From NCBI RefSeq assembly GCF_001949145.1, contig NW_019091363.1, positions 3,017,311 to 3,081,310 of the forward strand: DNA of 64,000 nt, in the 5' to 3' direction. Source of the DNA: Acanthaster planci. Its lineage: Eukaryota; Echinodermata; Asteroidea; Valvatida; Acanthasteridae. The notes under the pieces were generated by a model, which was given only the letters and a program-made list of their open reading frames with translations, was not told the origin of the DNA and did not search any database. Of the stretch, positions 1 through 10,575 are shown one piece after another; the stretch's first letter is position 1, and the number at the start of each line of letters is the position of its first letter. The position numbers and the translations under genes were made by a program.

Positions 1-944
1 CTGCGGTTTAACGTATGCGATTAGACCTGTCAATTTGGATGTTGAATATCTACGTTTTTGCCAGGCCAATAGCAATCCTATGACATGTAATAGGCCTACG
101 TTTCAGCGAGAAGGCGAACAAAACACAATCTTTGTCAAACCTCTGTTGATCACAGTGTGCTAATTTATTTTTCAGTGATTATCATCTAGAAATTATTTTA
201 CGGCAATTTATTTCAAATCAGTGGTTATTGTGTTAGAAGTCGGACTTACGTTGTTCTTCCCCAGTCGCCATCCCGTAAGCCTGTACGCACTACACGGTCC
301 TTCCCTCGGCCCGGCAGCTCACACAGCCCTTATAAGGCGCCCTCATTTGATAGCCCTTATTGTACAACGTATGTCCTACGTCACCAGTCAGTAAGTGAAC
401 AGCTGGGGCCAATTTCATAGAGCTGCTCGAGTACAAAATTTGCGTGAAAACTTTGCTTGACAAATTGGGTTACCAGCCAAAACTCCATGTGATGTATATT
501 GGTTTGGAATGGTATTCACCTGTCTTTTGGTTTTGGTTTTGACGATCACATAGATTTTGAGCTGGCAACCTTTGTTTTTAAGCAACGTTTTTTGTGTTTA
601 AGCAAATTTGGAATTGGCTCTATGGAATTGGCCAACTCGTAGTAATAAATGGACTCAAGAGGGCGCAAAGCAAGTAACGTAGCGCGGTATTATGTATTCA
701 AAGCATAAACGAAGACGTCACAGAGATCCCGACTTGAGTCAAGTCTATTATTGTGTTAAATTTTAGATGAATGAACCATTTATGGGGAAATTTTTTGGTA
801 GAAGAAAAGCAAAATATGCCATCAGTTCCCGCTTCATTTGTGCATTAAGCAGGCATCATTTACATACATCCGGCAGGATTCTGCCGGATTCATTACCCGC
901 TATCGGTCCCTACGATCGGAGGGCCTCTGTAACACATCTGGACA

Positions 945-1162
945 GTAGCGTAGCTACGGGGAGGGGCCTTTGGGGCATGTCCCCACCCCACACACACAAA
1001 TTCCCGGTGCCTGCACAGGTGCCCCTCACTAAAAAAATGGATGAATGGATATTGAACAAGGCTAACATAAACTTGCCCCCAAAAACACACCACTGAAAGC
1101 TGGTCCCCCCCCCAAAGACTGGTGCCTCCTTTATGTCCCCCGTAAAACCCTAACTACGCCAC
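945..1162. repeat. Short element with imperfect terminal inverted repeats
   Basis: The left end reads GTAGCGTAGCTACGGG (945-960). The right end reads CCCTAACTACGCCAC (1148-1162), whose reverse complement matches the left end with about three changes. The interior is rich in CCCC/GGGG runs and has no open frame of note. Size and ends fit a MITE-like non-autonomous DNA transposon. No target duplication could be defined by eye. Confidence 0.45.
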
Positions 1163-2549
1163 AGCGTCTGGAGACTACGTACGGTACAGGAACCAGTCCA
1201 GGTTAACGGCAAATCTCTTACAGTGGAGAAGGCAACTTCAGCTTTGGTTGCCAGACCGCGTTGATTGATCTTCCGCTTGTCCCTTGACCTACCTTTATTG
1301 GTGTCCACCGAATACAATAAACTGTAGTTGTACTTGTCGAAAGGTAGTTCAGCCCCTCTACACGACCACGGACTTCAGAACGATTTGGTGCGTTAACCTC
1401 CACGATAAATAGAATGTGCAATCTCAGCAAAAATAAAATGGACTTCTTAACTCAGCCTGAGCCTCAATCAAATAAACCTCTTTGCTCAACCCAACGGGCC
1501 CTCATGTTTGTTCATGTGACATGCAATCCGTGGCTAAACTATCGGGAAGGAGGTTGGTGTCCTCTGATGCCCCTATTTGACATTTCGGAATTTAAACACC
1601 ATACATACAAAATCTGCTGTTCCTTTACTGATTGCTGACCACTGTGATGCAGAATTTGATATGCACGTATGAACACTCGAGGAACTTCTCCGGGGGGCAT
1701 GCATCCGAGAGGACGTTAAAGCATCATATCCTGCATTGCAGCGGTAGATGAATGTTTGGTTATCCGCTCCGAGCAGGAACAAAAGAGGGCTCGTTTTGAA
1801 CAGAAATTGACAGTCATTTGGTACGCACTCACCGCATAGGTGCGCAAGTTTATGCGCGTTTGACGCGGAGCACTCTGAGGACGCACGACCAATTTAGTCT
1901 GGGGGCGTATTCGACACCCTATTCTCATGGGACTCATGAACAGTGTTCTTGGGTCGTTGATTACGAACGCCGAAGTGCAAAAGTAGTGCAGCTGCGCTGA
2001 AGGTCAAGATGTCAGTCGCCATTTTGACACCAAATGAAAAGATGGCATGACATTTACCATCTCAAATTAATATATCCATATTAAATGGTCAGGTAAATTC
2101 TCTCCAAGAGCCGTGAGTATTTGCCCTGGGTTTCATTTTCCTTATTGTGAGTGTTTTCTATTTTATATTACAAACCAACATTAAGTTACGGTATCCGCCA
2201 TCTTTGTTCTTGATGTTCTCCATCCACTCCCCAGAAAGTGAGGAGTGAGAATCTTGTTTGCAAACAATGTTCGCGTGTTGGTTCTCCCCGTTCGAAACCC
2301 TGTTTTCGTGTTCGTCTAACACAAGAACTGGGTTTCGAATACGCCCTGGAATGTATGGTCTTCGCGTACACGCCGAACGCGTGCAAGAACCCGGATGGAA
2401 AATTAGTGCCATCTTTTTTTCTTTCGCCGGTGAGGGCGCACTTCAGCTCAAGGTGGACCACGGACATATAAATGCATAGACCGCCAGTCGTGCTCGTATA
2501 ACCGTGATTTTGAAAAGTATATAGACCAAAATATAATATACATGTATAA

Positions 2550-2757
2550 TCAGTTCTCTGAATGGGCCCCGAGCTGGACCAAGAGAGGGCGCAATTTTCC
2601 AAGCAAGCAGGTTCCTGAGGTAGTAACTGCGATGATCGCTGGTTCACGAAAGATCACGAAACGCAAGCATTACAGTCGCATCGCTACCAACAAATTGAAC
2701 ACTCCAGACCAGAACAGTTCTTTTCAACCGATGAGGGGGTGCTTCTGCTCCGGGCGG
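2550..2757 (-). repeat. Dispersed repeat, family R1 copy (minus)
   Basis: Read on the minus strand, this starts with GAGCAGAAGCACCCCCTCAT and continues through GGTAGCGATGCGACTG, TTCGTGAACCAGC and CTCTCTTGGTCCAGCTCGG. The same ordered blocks occur at 60045-60245 on the plus strand, and the first half recurs at 11219-11390 (plus). The matching order over about 200 bp marks it as an interspersed repeat and not a gene. Its class is unknown. Confidence 0.6.
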
Positions 2758-4116
2758 ATTGTGTAATTGCTCATTCATTTAATCACATAATTCAGAGCAC
2801 TGATTATATACTATATTTTAGCCTCTTTTCTGATCACAATGCTACATAGCCCTTTCATATTATTCTGAAAGGTATCTGGTTCGTAAGTGACTTCGTCACA
2901 AAGGTGGACGCGCCACGATTTGCAGGCTCCCGATGAACGATCGCTGAAGTTGCGCGTTAACTTCCGGTTCCATGTAGACTGTGATCAATGCATGTAACTC
3001 TATGTGCAGTGCATGTGCAGTGGGTGTGGTTTCACCTGAAGTGACGTCACACTTATGAACCGGATGGGCAAACAATGTGCGAAGTGATGGACTGCAGCGC
3101 GTTCATGCAGTGCGCATTACGCGCAATGCACTTACAATGCCGGTATTTTGTTTATTATGTACTCCCAAAAGACGTTCACTTTTTTGCTCTTCCGCACTGC
3201 ATTCTCTTCTTTTCAAATGTTTCAATCTCATTGTTTTGAATTGCGAAGGGCCAGATTAAGTAAATAGAGGATTTTTTTCAATCCAAAATTGGCTTCATAG
3301 AATTTTATGACTGGAATTCTTCAACTGTGCTTAGATTCCCTATACCGAGGGGTGAACTTGCGCACAGTTTTGATTTTAGTCGGGCACCGCGCAGATCACG
3401 AAAAACCCCTGTAGTTTTGAATAGGATCTGGCGGTCTATTCGTTTGTACGTCTATGGGATAGAGTATGTAAAGATAATACATCTGCAGTACAATTATGAG
3501 TGTGAAAGACATATGCACGAGAACCAACTCGTGAACCAACGCGGGCGCGTACTCCAAAAAATTTGTTTGCACGACACTTCCTGGCTTAAAATGACGTCAC
3601 ACTTTGGTATTCTATACCTCTTTCGTAAATTTATTCTTTGTAATATTTTTAACACCTGAAGGTTTTGAATTTAGTCTCGCTCTGTTGCTGCACAGAAAGT
3701 TGTGACATGCTGTCTCCAAACTCTGCATATTTTATGTAGAGGAACTTAAACGAACTTCATGTAAATAGATTTGACGTAAAATTACTACACTGAATCGTAC
3801 TGTATGCCAGCTCCCTGCTCCCACTACAGTTTACTGAGATTAATGGACCGGGATTAATGACATCACGGTGTTATATGTACAAGATAATGACTAACATGCA
3901 TTAAATAGACCGGTCATGTGACCGTCCCGGGCAAATTGAACCAATTAAGACAAAGGTACATGTATAGAATTACTTAGTAATAGTATCCTCTGAAAAACAA
4001 CAGGTGTCCTGCGTTCTACTATTCAAATCTCAAGTAGTTGAGCACGAGCCCCAATGCAACAACGATGACACACCATGTTGTTTCTGTTGCAATTCATATG
4101 TTACATGAATACTTGA

Positions 4117-5628
4117 CTACAAAGCCGTAAAAGAGTGGAATAATGCTGCAATTAATGCTGCAGTAAATGACAACGTAGCAATGTTGCCACTACTAGGACA
4201 GGAGTATGACTTGGGTGGTTCATAAGCTGGGCATTCCTCCCCCTTCATGCAGCTCAGAATCTTGCTGGCTTCACGTACACCACTCCGAGTGGCCCCAATG
4301 ATGTATCCGTTGAACATTGGGTCTGTGTGCTCACCAGCAAAGAAGACGTTACCGACACGAGACTGGATCTGTTCAAACCCCTCGGTGGAAACCTCAACCG
4401 GCCAGTTGGAGTAAGCGCCGTAGAAAAGCGGGTTGGTGTCCCAGTCAGTGACATAGATATGCGTAGCCTCGGGAACCCCAGCATTGGGATACATGTTGCG
4501 CATTACCGCTTCGACTTCAGCCTTTGTCTCCGCTAATGGCTGGTTCTGGATACGACGGGCCTCGTCTCCAGTAACGAAGCTAACAAGGATGTTAGGATCT
4601 GCAGGAAACGTCCCGGTTGAGTTCAGGTTTAAGAAGACTGGGAAATATCCCCGACGCTCGCTAGCGTGGAGAATCCACTCCTTGTTTTCCCAGAACTGAA
4701 TGGGAAACTTCATAAAGATTTTTGCGAAGGATGCCATGATAAACTGGAAGAACTTTACAATCTTCCATTCTGGAAGGGCCGGTTGGAAGTCGATCACATC
4801 GTTCTGCAGGACCCCAAGACTTACCGTGACAAGGGCGTAATCACCTGTGTAAGTAGTCCCGTCAGAACACCTCACCTCCACTCCATTGCTAGATTTATCG
4901 ACGATCGACACTACAGTTTTGTTCAAGCGAAGATGATTCTTATAAGGATCCATCATGAGCCAAGGAGTGATCTCCTCAAAGATGCGCTTGAAACCACCTT
5001 GATCGGTGACATACAGGGTATCACTATCAAGCACCAGAAGAGGTGTGGTCGATTTTAGAGAGGTTACAGAGGGAATATCGGACCACTCGAGATCAAATTC
5101 ATAGAATTCGATAGCTTTGTGGATAGGTGTCGTGGGTTTCCACCCTGCCAGGCGGAGAGCAGCTCCGATAGACATATCGCGACGACACTGCTTATTCAAC
5201 TCACTACCTATGTCAACTAACTTCTTTACAGCTTGCTCCATGTCCACCCAAATCAGGTCTGCACCTTCGCTGACATCATGCCCGCTCGCATTTCGGATGA
5301 TAACTGAATCGTAGTCCGCTACATGATAAGCGATTGAGAGTCTTTTTACCGTGTCAATGATCTCTGTGTCTGGCGGCTGAGCCCAGTTAGCACCCGCCTC
5401 AACCTGCATTCCTGCAAAAGTAATGTCGTGGACTCGACCGCCGTAGGAATTAGCGGCTTCGATGATGATCAAATCGTTCATACTTTGGTCATGAAACTCT
5501 TTGGCGGCTTGCAAACCTGCAGCACCAGCTCCAATTATTAGCACCTTTGCATGATTGTCGTCGTAATCTTGAGCGAAGACCAATTTGACCGCCAAAAGAC
5601 ACAGTGAGATAAGAGTGAGTTTCGCCAT
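4117..5628 (-). CDS. Secreted polyamine oxidase-like flavoprotein, copy 1
   Basis: 503-residue flavin amine oxidase in one uninterrupted exon. I start at the ATG at 5628 because it begins a signal peptide (hydrophobic residues 4-19, likely cut before QDYDD) and matches the second copy; the frame stays open 33 codons upstream through an ambiguous base (5644). The FAD-binding motif GAGAAG is at 33-38, GGRV at 63-66 and GANW at 79-82. The lysine expected to contact flavin through water is K303, in FAKIF. The C-terminal FAD/substrate block AGEHTD is at 431-436. By eye it resembles plant extracellular polyamine oxidases (maize PAO) throughout, and such enzymes oxidise spermidine/spermine and release H2O2. 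Residues aligning with maize E62 and Y298 appear to be Q84 and F301, so substrate use may differ. The C-terminus (SSGN followed by about 20 hydrophobic residues) looks like a GPI-attachment signal. N-glycosylation sequons are at N113, N236 and N336. The substrate is not known. Confidence 0.9.
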   Translation of the reverse strand: MAKLTLISLCLLAVKLVFAQDYDDNHAKVLIIGAGAAGLQAAKEFHDQSMNDLIIIEAANSYGGRVHDITFAGMQVEAGANWAQPPDTEIIDTVKRLSIAYHVADYDSVIIRNASGHDVSEGADLIWVDMEQAVKKLVDIGSELNKQCRRDMSIGAALRLAGWKPTTPIHKAIEFYEFDLEWSDIPSVTSLKSTTPLLVLDSDTLYVTDQGGFKRIFEEITPWLMMDPYKNHLRLNKTVVSIVDKSSNGVEVRCSDGTTYTGDYALVTVSLGVLQNDVIDFQPALPEWKIVKFFQFIMASFAKIFMKFPIQFWENKEWILHASERRGYFPVFLNLNSTGTFPADPNILVSFVTGDEARRIQNQPLAETKAEVEAVMRNMYPNAGVPEATHIYVTDWDTNPLFYGAYSNWPVEVSTEGFEQIQSRVGNVFFAGEHTDPMFNGYIIGATRSGVREASKILSCMKGEECPAYEPPKSYSCPSSGNIATLSFTAALIAALFHSFTAL

Positions 5629-6321
5629 TGTCGTGTATGTAACNGCAAAGTTCATCTCCCGAGAGTACATGTAATCTGAGCTCCGGTATAACCGAAACAA
5701 AGGCAAAGTGCAGTGCACGTAAGCCAAGCTTCATGACGTGTTTTGAATTCCTGTTGTGGCTGGTTCACCTGTGCTTGTATTCTGTTGTTACACATTGCAA
5801 GCGCGGGATGTTGCATTAGAGTATCAAGTAACCGGGTCGTTGTTTTTCTTACATGCCAGAATGTGTACACTATACCAACCCAAGAGCATGGTGTGGTCTA
5901 CAACGAGCATGACATGATCCATGATCACACCCCCATTCATCATCTATTCACAACTGACTGAACTCACACACAAGTAACGTTTGGATGAGGCTCTCACTAC
6001 CCCCCTCACCCCCCCCACACACAAATTACACATCGCAAATTTATAGAGAAAACTCTGAAATGCAACATATTGGTAAGGAGAACAGGGCATAAAAAATCTA
6101 CAACTGAAGGAACCACAGAGTAGTTACGAAATCAAATACGAGTTCATTGGTCTGTTTATCCGTTGTGTTTGTCATACCGCTGTCTTAGATACTGTCTGTT
6201 TATTGGCCCAGAATGATCACATGACAGGGTGGTATATCCACACATATCACACTCACCCTGAGATATCTCTTTCTGCCGATAGAGCGTGCAACCGCACTCG
6301 TACGCATGCGAGATAGAAGAG
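5629..6321. other. Upstream flank of polyamine oxidase copy 1
   Basis: Non-coding. It contains the ambiguous base at 5644 and C-rich runs near 6000-6020. On the minus strand the sequence just before the start reads ACTTTGCNG, which would be a 3' splice site if N were A, so an upstream 5' UTR exon is possible. No clear TATA box was assigned. Confidence 0.4.
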
Positions 6322-7516
6322 CTTCGGGAAGTTCGAGAGCAAACATTTCCGCTCCTTTACACGTATGTTAACCAGTCCACTTGGTTTGTGCTTATGAGCT
6401 AAAATTCGGCGAAGTCGTGGTCACTCTCTGTAACTATAGCTTGTTAAAATGGTGACTCCAGTCAGCAAACGACTATATCAAAATCCATCTGCGGAGATCT
6501 TCCACATTGTGTAAAAGTTTGCTGAATTTATACCAGAGAAATATAATCAGGCTTCAGATTTCATTTTGTGATGTGTTTCTTGTTAATCATAAGTGACATT
6601 TGGGAGGAAATGGAGTGAAGCATGTCTGTGTACGTTACATTTCCAAACGTAAAAAAGGATATTTTAAACTCGAAAATTTGAATTGTTCTCCAGTTTTTCC
6701 ACATATGCTCCATATCCTAATAATTGAAACAGTGTTTGAAAAAGGTTACCATGTTGTGTTTAAGCTACTGCGAATTGTCCTTTATTAGTTGAATCAATTT
6801 CGAGTTTTGGCTCTCTGTCAACCGGTGTTGTAGGTCTCGAGACCTAGTCTCGGTCTCGAGACCGTCTCGAGATCTTTTTTTTTCGCGATCTCGGTCTTTT
6901 CCCAGACATCAAGGTCTTGGATACAACACTGCCGTCGGCCATGATTTATGTGTGTACATGTGAACGTCCATGTACTCCATCAACTTACATAAACGTGTAC
7001 TGTACATGCACTACTACGGATTGATTCTCGTTCAAAATGTTCAATTCGCAATAACTTGAAAAGTAGTATAATACTACCGATGTTTTTATCTTGTCTTAAT
7101 ACACACGGCACTGTATTTCGTTTGTTTGGATAAACTGGAGAAGTTGTTCTAAAATGGGAAAGACTGTGGACGTATTTTCTTTCAAACTTGATCGTATTTA
7201 ATGTTTTTATATTATTTATTTTTTCAGAATTTGTTTCAAATTTTGTGCAACTGGGTCCATAATAATACGGTGATTTAATGTTTTTTAGTTATCTGGTTAT
7301 CTCGGGGAACTTTGTTTGTATTTTGTTAGAAATAAATAAGGGCCTCCATCCGCGGAAAGAAGTGTTGGATTTACATCCAACGTCGCCTGCCTCGAAACCC
7401 ACAGTAAATTGATCAAGTGCGCATGCGCTAACTCTAAATTAAGCGGTGCTAAAGGGTGCACCCGCGTATATAGGCCCGAAATATGTCCACCAAGCTCATT
7501 CATAACACTCATTCAT
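6322..7516 (+). repeat. 1.2-kb direct repeat, copy A
   Basis: Begins CTTCGGGAAGTTCGAGA and runs collinearly, with scattered substitutions and small indels, with copy B at 8897-10135. It contains self-complementary blocks (GGTCTCGAGACC at 6833-6844 and CGGTCTCGAGACCG at 6851-6864). It ends inside the left 60 bp of a GGGTGCACCC-ended element, next to the ambiguous base at 7517. The flanks of A and B do not match each other. There is no long open frame, so this is a mobile or duplicated non-coding unit of unknown class. Confidence 0.8.
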
Positions 7517-7517
7517 N

Positions 7518-8896
7518 GTTCCATATTTTTGCAAAACTTTGATCGTAGCATTTTTTTTGGCTAAAGGGACTTTAAGTGTCTTGTTAACTGAGTATCTTGT
7601 TTCACGAATCTGTGTGAATGGCATAAACAGATTTGTCAAATACATAGGAGCCAATTTGTTTAGACATTTAAAAACAAGCAGTTATACTCGATTGACATAC
7701 TGTTCAATTTCTGTTTAAATTTATTTATGTATTATTTTCTACTTCTTTTGAAACTTTGAATGATTTAATATCATTCTTATTATTTGTATTCTTCTTTTAG
7801 ACAGTCATTGCAAGTTTTTTTCCGTTGCACTTGTATGAATATAATTCATCTCTTTCGGTTAGAATTTTGATGCGGCTTCTGTACAAAGGCACAGGGCACA
7901 GGTGTATCCTGTTACGCAGCGGCCAGCAGATACCTAAGCTGTGCTCATCTCCTAATCACAAACCGTTGATGTTAATGACGAACCTTTCTCTGTTCTTTTT
8001 AAAATAGCTGTCTAATTACGAACGCGAAGAAGTTACGTTCATGTTATATCGAACAACATGGTAATAGGCCTTCAGCTTGTCGAATTTATTGCAAAACTTC
8101 AAGTTAGCGTAACGAACAGCCCGACTTTCAAACCTTACTTGTACTTCATTCCCGCTTCGTGTCGTACTCATTATACAACAGATGTAAAGCCTAAAGGAAA
8201 ACTGTTTCATGCCTGTATGTGCAAGCGTATCATTAAATGTTTGGAAGGGAGGCCTTCTTGCGAAATAAAGTTTATAGATTTTATAAATCAACTGCGTTAA
8301 CATTAATTCCCTTTGATCAGATTGACGTACCCCCGTCAACACAGAGAGACTTTTATTGCGCCATGTTTGTAGTCTCAAACGTTGATTGGCAACGTAATAA
8401 AATGTATACAGTAAAATCCGTCTACTGTCCATTGACCCCATGAGTTCCCAGGTTAGTTTTTGTCACACCATGTCGATTCAAACAACCTAGCGATTGGTTT
8501 TAAATATGTCGAAGATTTGTCCGTTGCTTACAGTTTTGGTAAAAAATCCGTCAAAGTTTTTACTTACTTATATTGTGTCCAACATGGGCAGCACGACCGC
8601 AAATGCCGTGTAATCCGTTCCGCTTTATTCCTACGTTATTATTAAGTTCAATCTTGAATTTACGTACTGTAAATTTATCTCTGCCCTGCATGTAATTGTA
8701 TTCTTATCGTATCTGTTATAGTACGTTTTTCTACTTTGGATGATATACGACCAACATCCCGTAAGGCCTTTTGTACGGTATCAAATCGTAGTAGACCTAC
8801 AACAAAAAACTACACACACTTCTCCTAATAATGAATAAAATTTGTTTGTATGAATTACACTGCATATACGTAGCACGTGTATGTACAATACGTACA
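7518..8896. other. Spacer between the two 1.2-kb repeat copies
   Basis: AT-rich non-coding sequence without recognisable genes. Small open frames on both strands near 8016-8443 overlap each other and show no family signature. No long homology to other parts of the window was noticed. Confidence 0.4.
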
Positions 8897-10135
8897 CTTC
8901 GGGAAGTTCGAGAACAAACATTTCCGCTCCTTTACACGTATGTTCGCCAGTCCACTTGGTTTGTGCGTATGAGCTAAAATTCGGCAAAGTCGTGGTCACT
9001 CTCTGTAACTATAGCTTGTTAAAATGGTGACTCCAGCCAGCAAACGACTATATCAAAATCCATCTGCGGAGATCTTCCGCATTGTGTAAAAGTTTGCTGA
9101 ATTTATACCATATAAATATAATCAGGTTTCAGATTTAATTTTGTGATGTGTTTCTTGTTTATCATAAGTGACATTTTGAGGAAATGGGGTGAAGCATCTC
9201 TGTGTACGTTACATTTCCAAACGTAAAAAAGGATATTTTAAACTCGAAAATTTGAATTGTTCTCCAGTTTTTCCACATATGCTCCATATCCTAATAATTG
9301 AAAGAGTGTTTGAAAAAGGTTACCATGTTGTGTTTGAGCTACTGCGATTTGTCCTTTATTAGTTGAATCAATTTCAAGCTTTGGTTCTCTGTCAACCAGT
9401 GCTGTAGGTCTCGAGACCTAGTCTCGGTATCGGTCTCGAGACCGTCTCAAGATCTTTTTTTTCGCGATCTCGATCTTTTCCCAGACATCAAGGTCTTGGA
9501 TACAACACTGTCGTCGACCGGTCGGCCATGATTTATGTGTGCACATGTGAACGTTCATGTACCTGTACTCTATACATGTACTCCATCAACGTACGTAAAC
9601 GTGTACTGTACACGCACTACTAAGGATTGATTCTCGTTCGAAATGCTCAATTTGCAATGACTTGAAAAGTAGTATAATACTACCGATGTTTTTATCTGGT
9701 CTTAATGCACACGACACTTTATTTCGTTTGTTTGGATAAACTGGAGAAGTTGTTCCAAAATGGGAAAGACTGTGGACGTATTTTATTTCAAACTTGATCG
9801 TATTTAATGTTTTTTATATTATTTATTTTTTTCAGAATTTGTTTCAAATTTTGTGCAACTGGGTCCATAATAATACGGTGATTTAATGTTTTGTGATCAA
9901 TTTTTAGTTATCTGGTTATCTCGGTGAACTTTGATTGTATTTTGTTAGAAATAAATAAGGGCCTCCATCCGCGGAAAGAAGTGTTGGATTTACATCCAAC
10001 GTCGCCTGCCTCGAAACCCACAGTAAATTGATCAAGTGCGCATGCGCTAACTCTAAATTAAGCGGTGCTAAAGAGTGCACCCACGTATATAGGCCCGAAA
10101 TATGTCCGCCAAGCTCATTCATAACACTCATTCAC
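8897..10135 (+). repeat. 1.2-kb direct repeat, copy B
   Basis: Collinear with copy A (6322-7516). It starts with the same CTTCGGGAAGTTCGAGA, repeats the GGTCTCGAGACC palindromes (about 9407-9450) and ends in the left part of the GGGTGCACCC-ended element at 10073. It differs from A by single-base changes and short insertions, for example an extra block near 9555-9580. It abuts the assembly gap at 10136. Confidence 0.8.
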
Positions 10136-10575
10136 NNNNNNNNNNNNNNNNNNNNNNNNNNNNNNNNNNNNNNNNNNNNNATACACTCAAAATAATCTAT
10201 ATTAGAGGGTCCTGAGAGCCAGGGAACTGAGGAATTATGACAATGAACCTCTGGGCCGTACTCAGGGCTTCCAATTCTGAGCAATTTGGATGCAATCGGG
10301 TTCGAAAGTGGCACTATTTTAGCCATTTTGCAGAGGTATGTACTTTCAAGAGTGCAGTTTCCTTCATTTTAGGGGTAGTCTGCTTTGGGTGAGTATTTCT
10401 CAGAAATTCATTGGTCTACCCACTAAAATTGAAAGGGAAATGAAAGAGGACACGTCGAACACCACTTTTCTGTGCAGCCTGAACACCTGTGAGAGTTGTG
10501 CATGAGTCATAATGTTTGTGACGTGTGAGGATTTATTACTGCTGTCTATGGGAATTTACTTGCTGCGGTGCACCC
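10073..10575 (+). mobile_element. GGGTGCACCC-ended MITE-like element, copy 1
   Basis: The left end GAGTGCACCC (10073-10082) and right end GGTGCACCC (10567-10575) are near-copies of the self-complementary decamer GGGTGCACCC. Internal landmarks in order are GGCCCGAAATATGTCCGCC, then (after a 45-N gap) TAGAGGGTCCTGAGAGCC, GAAAGTGGCACTATTTTAGCC, CATTTTAGGGGTAGTCTGC, CACCTGTGAGAGTTGTG and GCTGTCTATGGGAATTTACTT. The same series recurs at 27506-27837 and, inverted, at 30192-30669. With no coding capacity it is a non-autonomous DNA-transposon-like unit. Confidence 0.75.
10136..10180. other. Assembly gap (45 N)
   Basis: A run of 45 ambiguous bases inside the GGGTGCACCC-ended element, exactly where the 1.2-kb repeat copy B stops. 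Repeat-induced misassembly is likely here. Confidence 0.99.

Larger units (their letters stand above)
1..4116. other. Non-coding stretch with two repeat copies
   Basis: I see no convincing gene here. Open frames are short, overlap on both strands and carry no domain signature. Two repeats are recognisable and listed separately: a 218-bp element at 945-1162 and a dispersed-repeat copy at 2550-2757. A minus-strand AATAAA (TTTATT at 3630-3635) lies about 480 bp downstream of the polyamine oxidase gene that starts at 5628 and could be its poly(A) signal; this is inference. Confidence 0.6.

Noticed and set aside
2186-2647. 153-codon minus-strand open frame
   Set aside because: It overlaps a dispersed repeat copy and competing frames, shows no family motif or splice context, and has unremarkable composition.
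4666-5058. 130-codon plus-strand open frame
   Set aside because: Antisense to polyamine oxidase copy 1 and overlapping the tract conserved with copy 2; it is explained by the sense coding sequence.
10132-10326. Minus open frame running into the N gap
   Set aside because: It exists only because ambiguous bases contain no stop codons, and it lies within a MITE-like element.
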